This document shows positions 1 to 13,900 of a stretch of DNA of 64,000 bases, piece after piece (the stretch's first letter is position 1; every line of letters starts with the position of its first letter). The stretch covers positions 26,057,011-26,121,010 of the forward strand of contig NC_088796.1 of the NCBI RefSeq assembly GCF_011386835.1. Direction: 5' to 3'. The position numbers were made by a program, and so were the translations under genes. Source of the DNA: Chrysemys picta bellii. Taxonomy: Eukaryota > Chordata > Testudines > Emydidae. The notes below the pieces were generated by a model. That model saw only the letters and a list, made by a program, of their open reading frames with translations. It searched no databases and was not told the origin of the DNA.

Positions 1-3000
1 ACAACTTCCTGTTCCTCTGCTTGGTTTAAATAGAAACAGGGAACCAATTAGAACCCTTGGAGTTTTGCCAATCAGATCCCAGGACTGAAGTTAAGCTTCA
101 TGTTCTAGTGACTTAACAGGTCACTGAGTGGTGGGTTGGAATATACTGGCTCCTAAAAGCCTAGTGGACCAGCCCTCGATATACGGCTATCAATGTAGAC
201 TGAGCCCTAGTGGAGTGTGATGACACACTTTGAGGTGGTTGTATTCCCTCAGTCTCATAGAACGTTCACATACAACCCGAAACCCACTTGGACAGTCTAC
301 ATGGAAATAGGGTGACCAGTCATCCTTTCAGTAAAGGATACAATCTGGGGAGGTCCTAAAGGTTTTGGTTCTGTCTAGGAAGAAGGCAAGAGCTCTTCAG
401 ACATCTAGTGTGTGTAGGCTAGCCTCCTCTCTAGAAGTATGAAGCTTTCAGTAGAACAATGGTAGATGGATTTCCTGATTAATATGGTATTCCGAAGACA
501 CCTTAAGGAGGAAGCGAGGATGGGGACGTAGTGTGACCTTGTCTCTACAGAAGGTCACGAATGATGGGTCTGCCGTGAGTGCACTTAGTTCTCTCATTTG
601 CCTAGCCAAAGTGATCGCTATAAGGAATGATGTCTTCAGGGAGAGGTGGAGAAGAGAACAGGTAGATGTTGGTTCAAAGGGTGTTTCTTTAAGGCATTGG
701 GCTCCAAATTAAAGTTCCACAGCAGAGCAGGATTCCACAGTGGGGGAAACAAATTGTGTAAACCCCTTAAGGAATCTGACCACAGTAGAATGGGCAAAAA
801 AAATGGAGAAGCTTTCAAAGGGTGAGTAGACCGCTGTGATAGCAGCCAATTGAACTCTGACTTAGCTTATTGACAGATCTTGTGTTTTTAAGTCCAACAG
901 GTAATCTAGGATTTTGGTAAACAGAACTTCTGAGCATTGAGGGAGTGAAGAGAACACCAGGAATTCGAATGTTTCCACTTCTGCAGATAAGTTTTGCAAG
1001 TAATAGCTTTCCTGCTAAATAAGAGAGCTGACTGGACCCTATCTGAACAGGTCATTTCTATGCCCGAGAGCCACCTGGAAGCCATGATCTGAAGTTCAAA
1101 GGGGTTGAGATGGTTCAGGGTGCCTAAGTTCTGAGAAAGGAGATCCTTCTTGAGAGGAAGGCAGACAGGTGTCACCACTGAGAGGTGAAGAAGGTTCAAA
1201 TACCAAACGTGTCTGAGCCATGATGGTGCTACGAGAATGACCCTTGTTTTTTCCTGTCCCAATCTAATTAAGGTCTTGAGAATGAGAGGTAGAGGTGGTT
1301 AAGCATACAGCAGGAGATGGGGTTGTGATGCTATCAGAGCATCTCCCAAGAAGTTGTGACCACATTGTCCCTTGGAGTAGAAATGGTGACAACTTCACAT
1401 TTGTTGGTGGGTAGCAAAGAGGTCCACTGATGGCAGACATAAGCTTTGACAGATGTGAAAGAATTGTTTTGCTTGAATTCATGGTCCTGACAGAAGTTTC
1501 TGCTCATGGAGACCACAACTGTATTCTGGAGGCCTGGTAGATAAACCAACAAGATTTTTATCTGGTGGGAAATGAATCAGTTCCACAGTTTTGGTGATAG
1601 TACATATAAGGACTGGGATCTTGCTCCCATTTGGCAACTTATATAACATTGCTGCCCTGTTATCCAACATTACCCTGACAGAGCAGCCCTGCATTTTATG
1701 CAGAAAGTGTTGATAGACTGCTCTCAGCTCCAGGACATTAATGAGGAGCATAATCTCTTGTGGGAACTGCTTGCCTTCCAATCCGAGAGGCATCCATTGT
1801 TAGGATATTTGACAGTGCAGGATGTGAGAATGGGTTTCCCATGAAGACCTTCAATGGGTCTGTCCACCACCTTAGCAACTCTACAACTTCCAGAGGTAAT
1901 ATTTGTTTGGAGAGACTGTGTATGTCTGGGACACTGAAGTGCAGTCTTGCACATAGTGCAATGCACACAGAGCCTGACTTATGGCTGAGGAGTTAGACAG
2001 GTCCTTTCAGTTGTTTGCAGACTGTGCTGTACAGTAGATCTGAGATTAGACATAGTAGAAAATTTTTAGTTATGGAGTCTACAATGGCGCCAATGAAGTT
2101 GGACAAAGGTTAACGTAGACTTTTTCAGGTTGACGCAAAGGACCAGAGACTGAAATAGGGCTAGCATTTTGGAGGTTGCTGACTGGACCTCTAGAGCCAA
2201 GCGACCTCTGAGGAGCCAGTCATCCAGGTATGGAACTATTGTAATGCCCAACTGATACAGGTGGGCCACCACCACTGAAGACCTTTGTAAAGACCCTTGG
2301 GGCTATGTAAAGCCCAAAGGATAGGACTTGATATTGGTAATGATTTGAGCTTATTACAAAACATAGGAAATGCTTGTGGGAAGGATGGATACCTACATGA
2401 TAGTAGGAGGCATCCCAGAGGTCAAGGGCGACGAACCACTCCCCCAGATTTAGGGCTGGTATTATGGTAGCTAGTGTAAAAATCCTGAAGTGTGGCGAAA
2501 GTTCAAGTCTGAGGATCGGTCTCCATCCTCTTGGGAACTAGAAAATAGTTGGAACAGAATCCCCTTCCAATGAACTCTTGGGGAACCAGTTCCATCTCCC
2601 CCAAGAGCAGGAGAGATTTAAAGCAAGAGGTCCAGAGCTCCTCATAAGAAGGGTCCCTGAAAAGGGATGGGAAAGGGAAGTGGGAATAAAGTGGAAGTGG
2701 ATGGTGATCACCACCAAGTTCCATTTGTCTGAAGTAACATGTTCCCAGGACGGGAGGAAGTGAGACAATGTACCGGAACATGGGGAGACCTCATCCGTTC
2801 CAGGGCACACAGTTCATAAGGCCTAGGAGCATATCTGATTCTCCTCGATGTCTATGGCACTGGTCCATGGACTGAACTGGGGATGGTAAGAGGGCCTGCC
2901 TTGGGATCGACTATTCATGCTGCGCCGGCAGAGCTGATGCAGGAGCGATGCGTGGTTCAGGAATAGGGACTGGCAGATCCGGTGAACAATGTGATTTCTC

Positions 3001-4015
3001 CTTGCTCTTGTGGGCCAGAACTCATGGATGGTGCGGCGTCTTTCTTGGATATGGAGGAAGACTCACTGCCATGCTTATGCGCATGCTTCTGTGCTAGGTG
3101 TGGTGAGGGGTACTCAGCCTTGGTACTGGCAGAACCAGACTGGAATTTCACGGCAGGAGGCGCACTCCTGGACTGCTCAGGATGATGTAAAGGGGGTTCC
3201 GCAGCTACGATTCATCCACAGTCCCAACCTCCAGGGGGTGCTGCTTAAGGCACAGGGCCCAGCCTTTCCAGGGATGGGCAGGGAAGAAGAGGCAGACACT
3301 GCACCTGGATGCAATGTGGACTTCCCAAAGCAGTACAGACAGGGTTGGTGCTTGTTGCTGAGCAAAAACGAGTGAGGGCAGGAAGCACAGACCTTGAATA
3401 CCGGCGTGGACCGATAGACACTACTACTTCGAAAAGCTCTGTCTCAGGCGGAATACAATAGGGACCATCACTCAAAGAGGGTGGCAATGGTACCAGAGAC
3501 TGAGTAGAAGCCCTGTATGCTTCTCTGTGCTGTTTATTGGAGGACTTTTCCACACACTGCTTCGTGTGCAGTACTGATGGCTCAGAACTATGGGGAAAAG
3601 ACCTGTGGCAGGTCAGGTGGGCTTTAAGCCTGGGGTCTTTGGCATAATTCAGAGTGCTAAAGGACCAAAATTCAGAGGGATGGCAGGAATCCTCTTTGAA
3701 GCACAACTGTCCCAGAAAATAAAATAAAAATAACCAAACAACTACATAAAGAAAAGGGCTAATAAAATTAGCTAGATCAGAAGAGTGGGAAGCTGAGAAC
3801 AGTAAAGACACAAATGCTCAGATGTGAGCCACAGGAACTGAGTGGCAATGGGTCCATGCCTCCCTATATGCCCTCGTTTGGGAGCACAAGGAGCTGCTCT
3901 GCACAGGTGTGGGCCCACGAACACTGCTTTTTGGTCTCTGGTTGAGTGTGCATGGGGATGCGCACATGCTACAGTGGAGCACCCATACGGACATATACTT
4001 GAAAAGAAGTCCAAT
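1..4015 (-). mobile_element. DIRS-like retroelement copy A, truncated by window edge
   Basis: Reading the minus strand, decayed coding pieces appear in the order expected for DIRS elements. Gag-like stretches lie around 3.8-2.85 kb. Reverse transcriptase comes next, with its start near 2.6 kb and the catalytic YLDDWLL motif near 2.2 kb. RNase H follows with a DNRAAMLY motif near 1.6 kb, then tyrosine recombinase-like sequence with KTYLQKWK near 1.0 kb. Many stops and frameshifts. The high end (about 3,960-4,015) is a copy of the inverted terminal repeat seen at the other copies. DIRS elements lack an integrase and insert by recombinase. The closest relatives are probably turtle DIRS families; family naming needs a repeat library. 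Confidence 0.75.
2066..2275 (-). pseudogene. DIRS reverse transcriptase fragment (catalytic core)
   Basis: Open stretch of 69 codons with the reverse transcriptase motif YLDDWLL and the following LKKST block, typical of the DIRS/Ngaro type. It belongs to copy A and continues in other frames on both sides, so the enzyme is broken. Confidence 0.72.
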
Positions 4016-4686
4016 ATAGTTGTTTTTCACTGACATTAGGAAGACACAAGATCCTACATGGAGAAATCTCAGGGGACAGGGCAATATTTAGGCTACCTGG
4101 AATCTGCTATCAGTTGAGTTCTAAACCATGGGGCTGGGAAGACAGTGGGAGCTACTGGGGCCTAGTGCCCTTGAGCAGCTGCCAGTAGGTCTGGTGGATG
4201 AGCAAGAGAGGAGCTTATAAACCAATATTCATCTGTGATTACCTGCTACCAATAAAACTGGCTGCTGACTGGAGTGGTATGTGTGCATGCATAGAATGGA
4301 TTATGGATTAACAGCTTAATCTAATTATCACACAAAACAATTGTGTATGTGTAAGAGACAAGAAAGATTCAGGTTCAAAAGTAGTAGTCAGACAAATCCT
4401 CTTCACTTTTTAAAAAGTTCTCTCCCCTTCCAGAGTTCCTTGCACAGGCCCACCATCACTCCCTGCCAGCACACTGCCTGCCTGCCTCTGCAGTCTATAT
4501 TTGTTGACTGTAACAAATGCATTAATAAAGAGAGACAATGAAAAGGAAAAAAAATAAATAGTTTTAGTTGAATATTAAGCAGCTGGGCGGCAGGTGAAAG
4601 GTGTGGTGAAACTGTACTGAAAAACAATCTGACAGTAGCTTTATGTTTTGTTTTACTGCGCTCCCAATTTGTTACTTTCTTAATAC
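4016..4686. other. CPLANE1 intron, no feature recognised
   Basis: AT-rich intron sequence between the end of DIRS copy A and the 4.7-kb exon. No coding similarity or repeat end that I can support. Confidence 0.5.
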
Positions 4687-4993
4687 CTCTGAGGTGAAGG
4701 TGCTTGATTTCTTGTTTCTTCTGTAAGCAAAGCTTCAGAGAGTGTATCTGCTGTTTCAGCATCACTATATACTTGAGGATTTCCACAATCTGAGAGTGTA
4801 CTTCTGCTTAGACTGGTCCCTAATGAGAACCTATCATAGCAATGTGCCTCATCATCTGGTGTCTCCTCTTCCGATGGCTCCCAGATGCTCATTTCAATGG
4901 GACCTATGTTCCTTATTACACGTTTCAGCGCTTTCAGCCTCACTTTGTGGGTGGCTTGAATAACAACAGACATCATTTCTTCACTTTTGGATC
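4687..4993 (-). CDS. CPLANE1: CPLANE1 exon (last in window)
   Basis: 307 bases, acceptor GGTTAG, donor GTATTA, ends in phase 2. Encodes [37 protein letters not shown], the conserved [16 protein letters not shown] and an acidic Ser/Thr-rich tail. Next exon lies left of the window start. Confidence 0.95.
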
Positions 4994-7900
4994 CTAACCA
5001 AAGAAAAAAAGAGAGAGGAGAGAAAGAGATGGGATTTTGAGTGTATAGTCCATATATTTCACATTCTCTAAGATTAGCAGAACATAAATTAATCATATAA
5101 AGTATATTCCAATTTATATCCAGAAGAATAAAGATGAAGTTATTTAGTATTTGGGACTCAATTTATGCAGTAAGTCTTTAGAATAATTTATACTTAATTT
5201 CAACTTGTAAGTTTATATTGCTATAAAGAAATTTTGACTGTTTTGATTCATGTAGTTACTATTTATTTTCTAACTGAAGAAACACCATCACTTTCAAAAT
5301 TGCACATCTGCTAGAAAAACTTCTATCTACTATTGTTACAAGTCACAATTAAGATTACTAGAACCTAAAGAGATGAGAAGAAAAATCTCAATTCTTCCCC
5401 ATTCTCAAGTTTGCTTATGCTATGACAGCAGTCAGTTTAACTATTTCCTCTATAGAAGTAGTCCATCAGACAGTTTTCCTGGTTGTGTTTCATATATTTG
5501 AGACAAATACTGTAAATTACTGTTCAAAATACACTCTCAAGAACACAGAACCCAAAATTGTACATGCAGAATATGAGTGACAGACACAAACAGGTAACTG
5601 TTTATGCAAAACAGGTAATATTCAAAATGAAATGCATACAAAATATACAATGCATACCAAAAATGAGTAATTGCGTTTGAACTCCCATTCATTCTTGATA
5701 AGCTAATGAATTTACAATTTTTGTAAAATCTAATGAATGTTAGCTATCAATGATGCAGTGAATTAGAGGTTAAGCATGCCACAAGGAACCAATTCTAGTC
5801 CCAATTCTGATGCTGACTCACTGTGCGGTTTTAAATGAGAAAGTCACTTAACATTTCTGAATTTCTGTAAAATAGAAATAAAATAAACAACAACAAACAA
5901 CAACAGTTACCTACCATCTCTTAGGGACATTTTTAAATGTACAACCATTAACTAACGTAAAGCAACAGTTAAGTGCCATCAAAGGAATCTTTTATGGCTT
6001 TGTAATTAAATTTATTTAGTATGCTGCCCTAAAATCACTGAATAATCAAATTTTAGGGATGGAATATGGCTCTGGAAGGCTCAGGGGACTGGTATTAGAA
6101 TAGACACCAAAAGATATCATCACCTATTAACTTATACAAAATTAGCAGATGGTCTCAGTCCAGTTCCTAGTACACTGGATCCACATCAAAAACAAAAGGT
6201 TGAGTAGTTTCAACTATAGAGACCAAGACTCAAATAATCATATTTAATTAATCTTTCAGCCGTAGTGGGCATGCATGAGCACCATGCATGTGAGTTCGGA
6301 AATATTTAGTAAGCAATGTCCATTGGTCTGTGCATCTGCAGTTGTTCTTCTCCTCATGCTCTGAAATGATGGTGTAAGGGGCAATGTGGACCAACGCCTC
6401 TTCAGTTCCTTCTACTATGAATTCAGTCATGATCCACAGCAATGGGAACAGAGGGTGGGTAGTGGCATGGGCAGCAGGTGAAGCTTCCCCTGGGGGAGAC
6501 TAGCTCCCTGTCCTGCCTCTTCCGCCTGCAGCCCCGCCCACACCTTACCCCTGCTCCATATCCCACGGCACCACTCTCCCCACCTTAGTCCTCTCCTCCA
6601 CCCCCTGCCCCGCGAGGCCCCCACCACTCCCCACATCCCTCCTCTCCTCCACCCCCACACCCCACCACATGCGAGACCTGGGCGGGGGTGGGAGGGGTAG
6701 AGTGGAGGAAAGGAGGGACTCGCCAGGCAGCGGCGGGCACCTCGGGGAAGGGGCAGAGTAGGGATGGGAAGACGCAAAGCACAGACGAGGCCACCACGAC
6801 CCAGGTGTCCAGCGGTGGGGCGGCGGTTGCGCCAGGGGAGGCTTAACTTCCCCTGGCCTATTATACCTGCCACCTATGGGTAGTGGAATAAAGACAATGA
6901 CCACATATCTCAAATAACCTCAAGATACAGAAAAGTAATCTTCATTTCTTCTTCGAGTGAGGGTCCTTCCCTCTGTGTATTCCACACATGAGAGATTAGT
7001 AAGCAACAGTCAATCAGGAGGTGATGTGAGGGGATGGATGGTATGGATACAGGAACACCTCACTTAAAGTCCTCCCGGTTAACGTTGTTTCGATGTGAAG
7101 TTGCTGATCAATTAGGGAACATGCTCGTTTAAAGTTGTGCAATGCTCCCTTCTAACGTCGTTTGGCAGCTGCCTGTTTTGTCCACTGCTTGCAGAAAGAG
7201 CAGCCCGTTGCAGCTAGCTGGTGGGGGCTTGGAACCAGGTGGACCAGCAGCCCCTCTATCAGCTCCCCTTAAGTTCTCTATGCAGCAGCTGTCCCTCCCC
7301 TAACTGCCATGTGCTGCTCCTGCCCTCTGCCTTGGAGCTGCTCCCAGAGACTCCTGCTTGCTGTACAGGGGGAGGGAGGAAGAGGGAGGCTAATGTCAGG
7401 GTGTCTCCCCCTCCCCCCTGCTCCTGCACCCCGCTTACCGCATCTTCCATAGAGCAGGCGGGACACAGCTTCTAGGCAGTAGCTGCGGGTCTCAGGCCTC
7501 AGCAAGCTGATTTAATTAACAAGGCAATGTACTTAAGCCTGGGGTCAGCTACTTAAAGGGGAAATGCTCATTTTTTCTCTCACACACAGGGTGTGTGTCT
7601 CTGTCTGCCCTCCCTCCTTTCCTGCTGCCTTGTAGAGTGTTGTGAGAGTTAACCTTTGAGGGCTCAGTCAATTGCTAGTAAGGTATTCCTTGGGAAATAT
7701 CCCACCCTCTGACTCCTCCACTCAACCAAGTTTCACAATCATCATCACTGTGCGCCAGTATTATATTGTTTGTTTAAAACGTATACTGCATGTGTGTTCG
7801 CATGCGTGCGTGTGCATGGAATTATTTTCCAAGGTCCTCTATTTTAAGAAAAGAAAATTGTTTGGGAACCAAAAGATGTGGATGGTCCTTTGATTTGGGG

Positions 7901-10900
7901 ATACATTGGGAACAATGGGAAAAACTGACTGATGAAAGTGAAAAAAAAAAATCAGGCAATATGCAAAAGATGTATCTAAGTCTGCTCAGCTGGGAAAAAC
8001 AAACATTTTGATCCACAATGGTCAAATATTAAAATTGGGGAAAAGAGGAGAAAAATTGGCAATTTCTCATTGGTGTGATGTTTTTAAAGGATGGTCTCCC
8101 AGTGTCACAGCTCTTCTAAATGTAATGCTACATCCTATTGTTATATTATTTGCATTAATTATTTTGTTAATCTTTATTATGCTATGTTTATACTGCCAAA
8201 TAAGAAAGCAAAAAAAAGTTTTGGAGCAAGTGATATATGAAATTGAATTGCTTGCAGAATTATAAAGTGATACAATAATTAATGGCATTAATCATGAATC
8301 AAGAGGGAGGAATGTTGGAAGATATATACACATTGTGATTCATATAGCCATGTAATATGTTATAGAGGCCTGGTATGAATGACGTGTGATTGACATGAAT
8401 ATATGCGTTGCAAGTTGGCAACCAAAGCAAGAACTTAAGGTCAAGAACTATTAGAACTATTTGTGCAAAAACCATCTTGTTATGTTCCAAGAAAAATACA
8501 GAGAATCAGCAGAAAAGGAAACACCCCCAGCTGGACTGATATCAAATTGTTTAAGAATTGGAGGAAATGGCACGCCTTGGATCTTGGCAGCCCACCCAGG
8601 ATTGTCTCTGGAATTGTGTGGGTAGAAGACCTAGTAAACAAAGGCAAAGAACTGATGATGCAACAGAATGGACTATGATTTCTGCAAATCGGAGTTGTTT
8701 ATTTATCCAGAGTCCTGTTTGGAATAGATGTGGTTTTCTCCAGCTCCTGCATCTTATGACCTGAAGGAGTCTCGACTGGCCATTGAGACCATTCTGACCT
8801 TTGGACTCTGGTATAATATGTTTGGGGTGTAAATGTGGAGTGATTAAGGTTTGTTTTGTAATCAATAAAGAGCATTTAGAGTATTATATACACCTCTACC
8901 CCGATATAAGGCGACCTGATATAACACGAATTCTGATATAACACAGTAAAGCAGTGCTCCGGGGAGGAGGAGGAGGGGGCAGAAGGGAGGGAGGCTGTGC
9001 ACTCCGGCGGATCAAAGCAAGTTCGATATAACGCGGTTTTCACCTATAATGCGGTAAGATTTTTTGGCTCCGAGGACAGCGTTATATCGAGGTAGAGGTG
9101 TACCTACATTGTGTCTGGTATCTGCCTGCTCCCCATCCCGTAGGGAAACCTCTATTGCGAGTTTAACACTGGTAACAGCGCAGGGTCTGATCTGGATGTT
9201 GATGGTAACAGTAGGGGATGCCTGTTTTTTTGTTTATGTCAGAACCAAGATGGGAACCAACGGATCCTTACTCCTGCATGCCATACTCTCCTGCAGGGGC
9301 CTATGTTCTTAGGGCTCATGTGCTAGGACATACTTGACTTGGAAGGAGTCTGAGATGGATATTCTATCTTCAGGACAGATTTAGAGGACGATCCGTGTCT
9401 GTGATTGTGAGAGTGCCCTTTTATTCTCAGAAAAAAACCTTGGAAATTGTAGCTTCAGCTCCTGAGTTTGAGCATAGAGTTGCGCTGCCCTCTGATTGAG
9501 ACCAAAGCACAGGGGAGTCTCCCCAACCTGGATCTGACTTGAGTCTTATGGCTTTCTTCATTAGGTATTTTCTAAGTCTGAGTTCTCGACCCTTACATGT
9601 TCAGGGAGCGAAAGAGTGGCCGATGCTACATTTAGCAGAGACATAAGCTTCGCCAAGGCAGTAAAGGCAACACTGGTGTTCGTTGCTCAATCAAAAGGAG
9701 CAGGGGCATGAAACACAATTCTTAATACCCAAGACTCTGAGCACAGTCCCTGTCCTCAGGAGAGAGCTTCCCCAAGACGGGAAGAGAACTAACTAAGCTA
9801 CACTATACTAAGTTCTAAAGGCTATAAATCTTAGGCCTGGTCTACACTACGGGTTTAGGTCGACTTTAGCAGCGTTAAATCGAATTAAGCCTGGACACGT
9901 CCACACAACGAAGCCCTTTCTTTCGACTTAAATGGTCCTTTAAACCGGTTTCTTTACACCACCTTCGACGAGGGGATTAGCGATAAAATCGGCCTTTACG
10001 GGTCGGAATTGGGGTAGTGTGGACGGAATTCGACGTTATTGGCCTCCGGGAGCTATCCCACAGTGCTTCATTGTGACCGCTCTGGACAGCACTCTCAACT
10101 CAGATGCACTGACCAGGTAGACAGGAAAAGACCCGCGAACGTTTGAATTTCATTTCCTGTTTGCTCAGCGTGGAGAGCACAGGTGACCACGCAGAGCTCA
10201 TCAGCACAGGTAACCGTGATGGAGTCCCAGGATCGCAAAAGAGCTCCAGCATGGACCGAACGGGAGGTACGGGATCTACTCGCCATATGGGGAGATGAAT
10301 CAGTGCTAGTTGAACTCCGTAGCAGTAAAAGAAATGGAAAAGTATTAGGAAAGGTCTCCAAGGCCATGAAGGACCGAGGCCATAACAGGGACACACAGCA
10401 GTGCCGCGTGAAAATTAAGGCACTACGGCAAGCTTACCACAAAGCCAGAGAAGCAAACGGAAGGTCCGGGGCAGAGCCGCAAACTTGCCGCTTCTACGCG
10501 GAGCTGCATGCCATTCTAGGGGGTGCAGCCACCACTACCCCAACCGTGTGCTATGACTCCATCAATGGAGAAACACACAGGGAAGACGGTTCGGGGAACG
10601 AGGAAGATGAGAATGGAGGTACTGTAGGTAGCTCACAGCAGCAAGGAAGCGGAGAAACCGGTTTCCCCAACAGCCAGGATATGTTTGTGACCCTGGACCT
10701 GGAACCAGTAACCCCCAAACTCACCCAAGACCCTCAGGGCACACAGGAGACCTCTGGTGAGTGTACCTTTGTAAATATTTGTAAACATTACACATGGTTT
10801 AAAAGCAAGCGTGTTTAATGATTAATTTGCCCTGGCAATTGCGGCCAGTACATCTACTGGAAAAGTCTGTTAACGTGTATGGGGATGGAGCGGAAATCCT

Positions 10901-13900
10901 CCAGGGACATCTCCAGAAAGCTCTCCTTCATGTACTCCAGGACAGTAGCACGTAGTCTGGAATCATTGCATAACAAAGCATGGCAGCGTATGGTCCCGGT
11001 GTTTGCTGGCATGCAGACAATATCCATTCCTTATCTCTCTTTGTTATCCTCAGGAGAGTGATATCATTCACGGTCACCTGGTTGAAATGGGGTGATTTTA
11101 TTAAGGGGACATTCAGAGGTGCCCGTTCCTGCTCTTCTGAACAGAAATGTTCCCCGCTGTTAACCACGCGGTGGGGGGAGGGGTGAAGTGATCATCCCAG
11201 AGAATCGTGTGTGTGTGTGGGGGGGGGTGGTTTACTTGGGTTTGTGCCGCATGTTAACCGGGAAACCGCAGCCCCTCCTTTTACATTGAAAACCCATTTT
11301 AAATGGCCAACCCAATTCATCCTTGATATGGGAAATGCGCTGCTGTTCGAAACCTTTCCCACATGTTAAGAAGGTTAAAAAAGCCAAAACACTGTGGCCT
11401 ACCATGGCTGCCTGCAAGCCGAAATATGTTGCCTGGGGCACTGCGTGAGTGATCTCTCATACCAAACCGGCAGGCAGAGGAAAAATGCGACCTTGTAATG
11501 AAAGAGTGTACCCATTGTTCTCTAAAATGTGTCTTTTTTAACCACCTCTCCCTTCTCCTCCACCAGCTGCAAATGTTTCTCCTTCGCAGAGGCTAGTGAA
11601 CATTAGAAAGAGAAAACGGAGGACGCGGGACGATATGTTCACGGAGCTGCAGATGTCCTCCCACGCTGATAGAGCACAGCAGAATGCGTGGAGGCAGTCA
11701 ATGTCGGACATGAGAAAAGCACAATATGAACGAGAGGAGAGGTGGCGGGCTGAATGGCGGGATGAAAAGAGCACGTGGCTGGCTGAAGACGATAGGTGGC
11801 GTCAGCTTGCAGACAGACGGCAAGAGTCAATGCTCTGTCTGCTGGAGCATCAAACTGATATGCTCGAGCGTATGGTTGAGCTGCAGGAAAGGCAGCAGGA
11901 GCAGAGACCGCCGCTACAGCCCCTGTTTAACCAACAGCCCTCCTCCCCAAGTTCCATAGCCTCCTCACCCAGACGCCCAAGAACACGGTGGGGGGGCCTC
12001 CGGCCACCCTGTCACTCCACCCCAGATGATCGCCCAAGCATCAGAAGGCTGGCCTTCAATAAGACTTAAAGTTTTAAAATGCAGTGTGTCCTTTTCCATC
12101 CCTCCTCTCCCACCCATCCCAGGCTACCTTGGCAATTATCCCCCTACTTCTGTGAGGAACTAATAAAGAATGCATGAATGTGAAAAAACAATGACTTTAT
12201 TGCCTCTGCAAGCGGTGCTCGAATTGGGGAGGGGAGGGTGGGGTGGGGTGGTTGGTTTACAGGGAAGTAGAGTGAACCGGGTCGGAGGGCGGGGGGGGGG
12301 GGGTTGGAGGGTTCATCAAGGAGAAACAAACAGAAGTTTCACACAGTAGCCTGGCCAGTCACAAAACTTGTTTTCAAAGCTTCTCTGATGCGCACCGCGC
12401 CCTGCTGTGCTCCTCTAACCGCCCTGGTGTCTGGCTGCGCGTAATCAGCGGCCAGGCGAGTTGCCTCAACCTCCCACCCCGCCATAAAGGTCTCCCCCTT
12501 ACTCTCACAGATATTGTGGAGCGCACAGCAAGCAGCAATAACAATGGGGATATTATTTTAGCTGAGGTCTGAGAGAGTCAGTAAGCTGCGCCAGCGCGCT
12601 TTTAAACGTCCAAATGCACATTCCACCACCATTCGGCACTTGCTCAGCCTGTAGTTGAACAGGTCCTGACTCCTGTCCAGGCTGCCTGTGTACGGCTTCA
12701 TGAGCCATGGCATTAAGGGGTAGGCTGGGTCCCCAAGGATCACGATAGGCATTTCAACATCCCCAACGGTCACTTTCTGGTCCGGGAAGAAAGTCCCTTC
12801 CTCCAGCTTTCGAAACAGACCAGAGTTCCTGAAGACGCGAGCATCATGTACCTTTCCCGGCCATCCCACGTTGATGTTGGTGAAACGTCCCTTGTGATCC
12901 ACCAGGGCTTGCCGCAGCATTGAAAAGTACCCCTTGCGGTTTACGTAGTCGGTGGCTTGGTGCTCCGGTGACAAGATAGGGATATGGGTTCCGTCTATGG
13001 CCCCGCCACAGTTTGGGAATCCCATTTCAGCAAAACCATCCACTATTGCCTGCACGTTGCCCAGAGTCACTACCCTTGATATCACCAGGTCTTTCATTGC
13101 CCTGGCAAATTGGATCACAGCAGCCCCCACCGTAGATTTGCCCACTCCAAATTGATTCCCGACTGACCGGTAGCTGTCTGGCGTTGCAAGCTTCCACAGG
13201 GCTATCGCCACTCGCTTCTCAACTGTGAGGGCTGCTCTCATCTTGGTATCCTGGCGTTTCAGGGCAGGGGAAAGCAAGTCACAAAGTTCCATGAAAGTGG
13301 CTTTACGCATGCGAAAGTTTCGCAGCCACTGGGAATCGTCCCACACCTGCAGCACGATGCGGTCCCACCAGTCTGTACTTGTTTCCCGGGCCATGAATTG
13401 GCGTTCCACGGCATGAACCTGCCCCAGTGACACCATGATTTGCACATTGCTGGGGCCTGTGCCTTGTGAGAGGTCTATGTCCATGTCAATTTCCTCATCA
13501 CTCTCTTCGCCGCGCTGCAATCGCCTCCTCGGCTGGTCCGGATTTCGCCTTGGCATGTCCTGGCTCTGCATATACTCCAGGACAATGCGCGTGGTGTTCA
13601 TAGTGCTCATAATTGCCGCGGTGATCTGAGCGGGCTCCATGATCCCAGTGCTAGCTATGGCGCCTGGTCAGAAAAAAGGCGCGAAACTAGTATCTGATGG
13701 ACCAGGAGAAGGAGGGAGGGCGGGAGGGAGGGAGGGCCGAGTGACGACATGGCGTACAGGTACAGGTACAGGTACAGGGAATTAAAATCAAGAAAGGTGG
13801 CTGTGCATCAGGGAGAAACACAAACAACTGTCACACAGAATGGTCCCCCCAAAGATTAAACTGAAAACCCTGGGCTTAGCAGGCCGTTGATTTCACGGAG

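Larger units (their letters stand above)
7821..9168 (+). mobile_element. Endogenous retrovirus 3' end (env remnant plus LTR)
   Basis: Contains, in order, a decayed env transmembrane-subunit segment, a polypurine tract (8,300-8,312) and an LTR starting TGTTGG at 8,313. The LTR has a TATA-like box near 8,812 and a polyadenylation signal AATAAA at 8,864-8,869. A 210-bp MITE interrupts the LTR tail. The LTR end near 9,168 (TTTAACA) is an estimate. Gag, pol, most of env and the 5' LTR are absent. Confidence 0.65.

Noticed and set aside
3010..3811. Frames of 121 and 188 codons
   Set aside because: Low-complexity translations within DIRS copy A non-coding or gag region, not supported by motifs.
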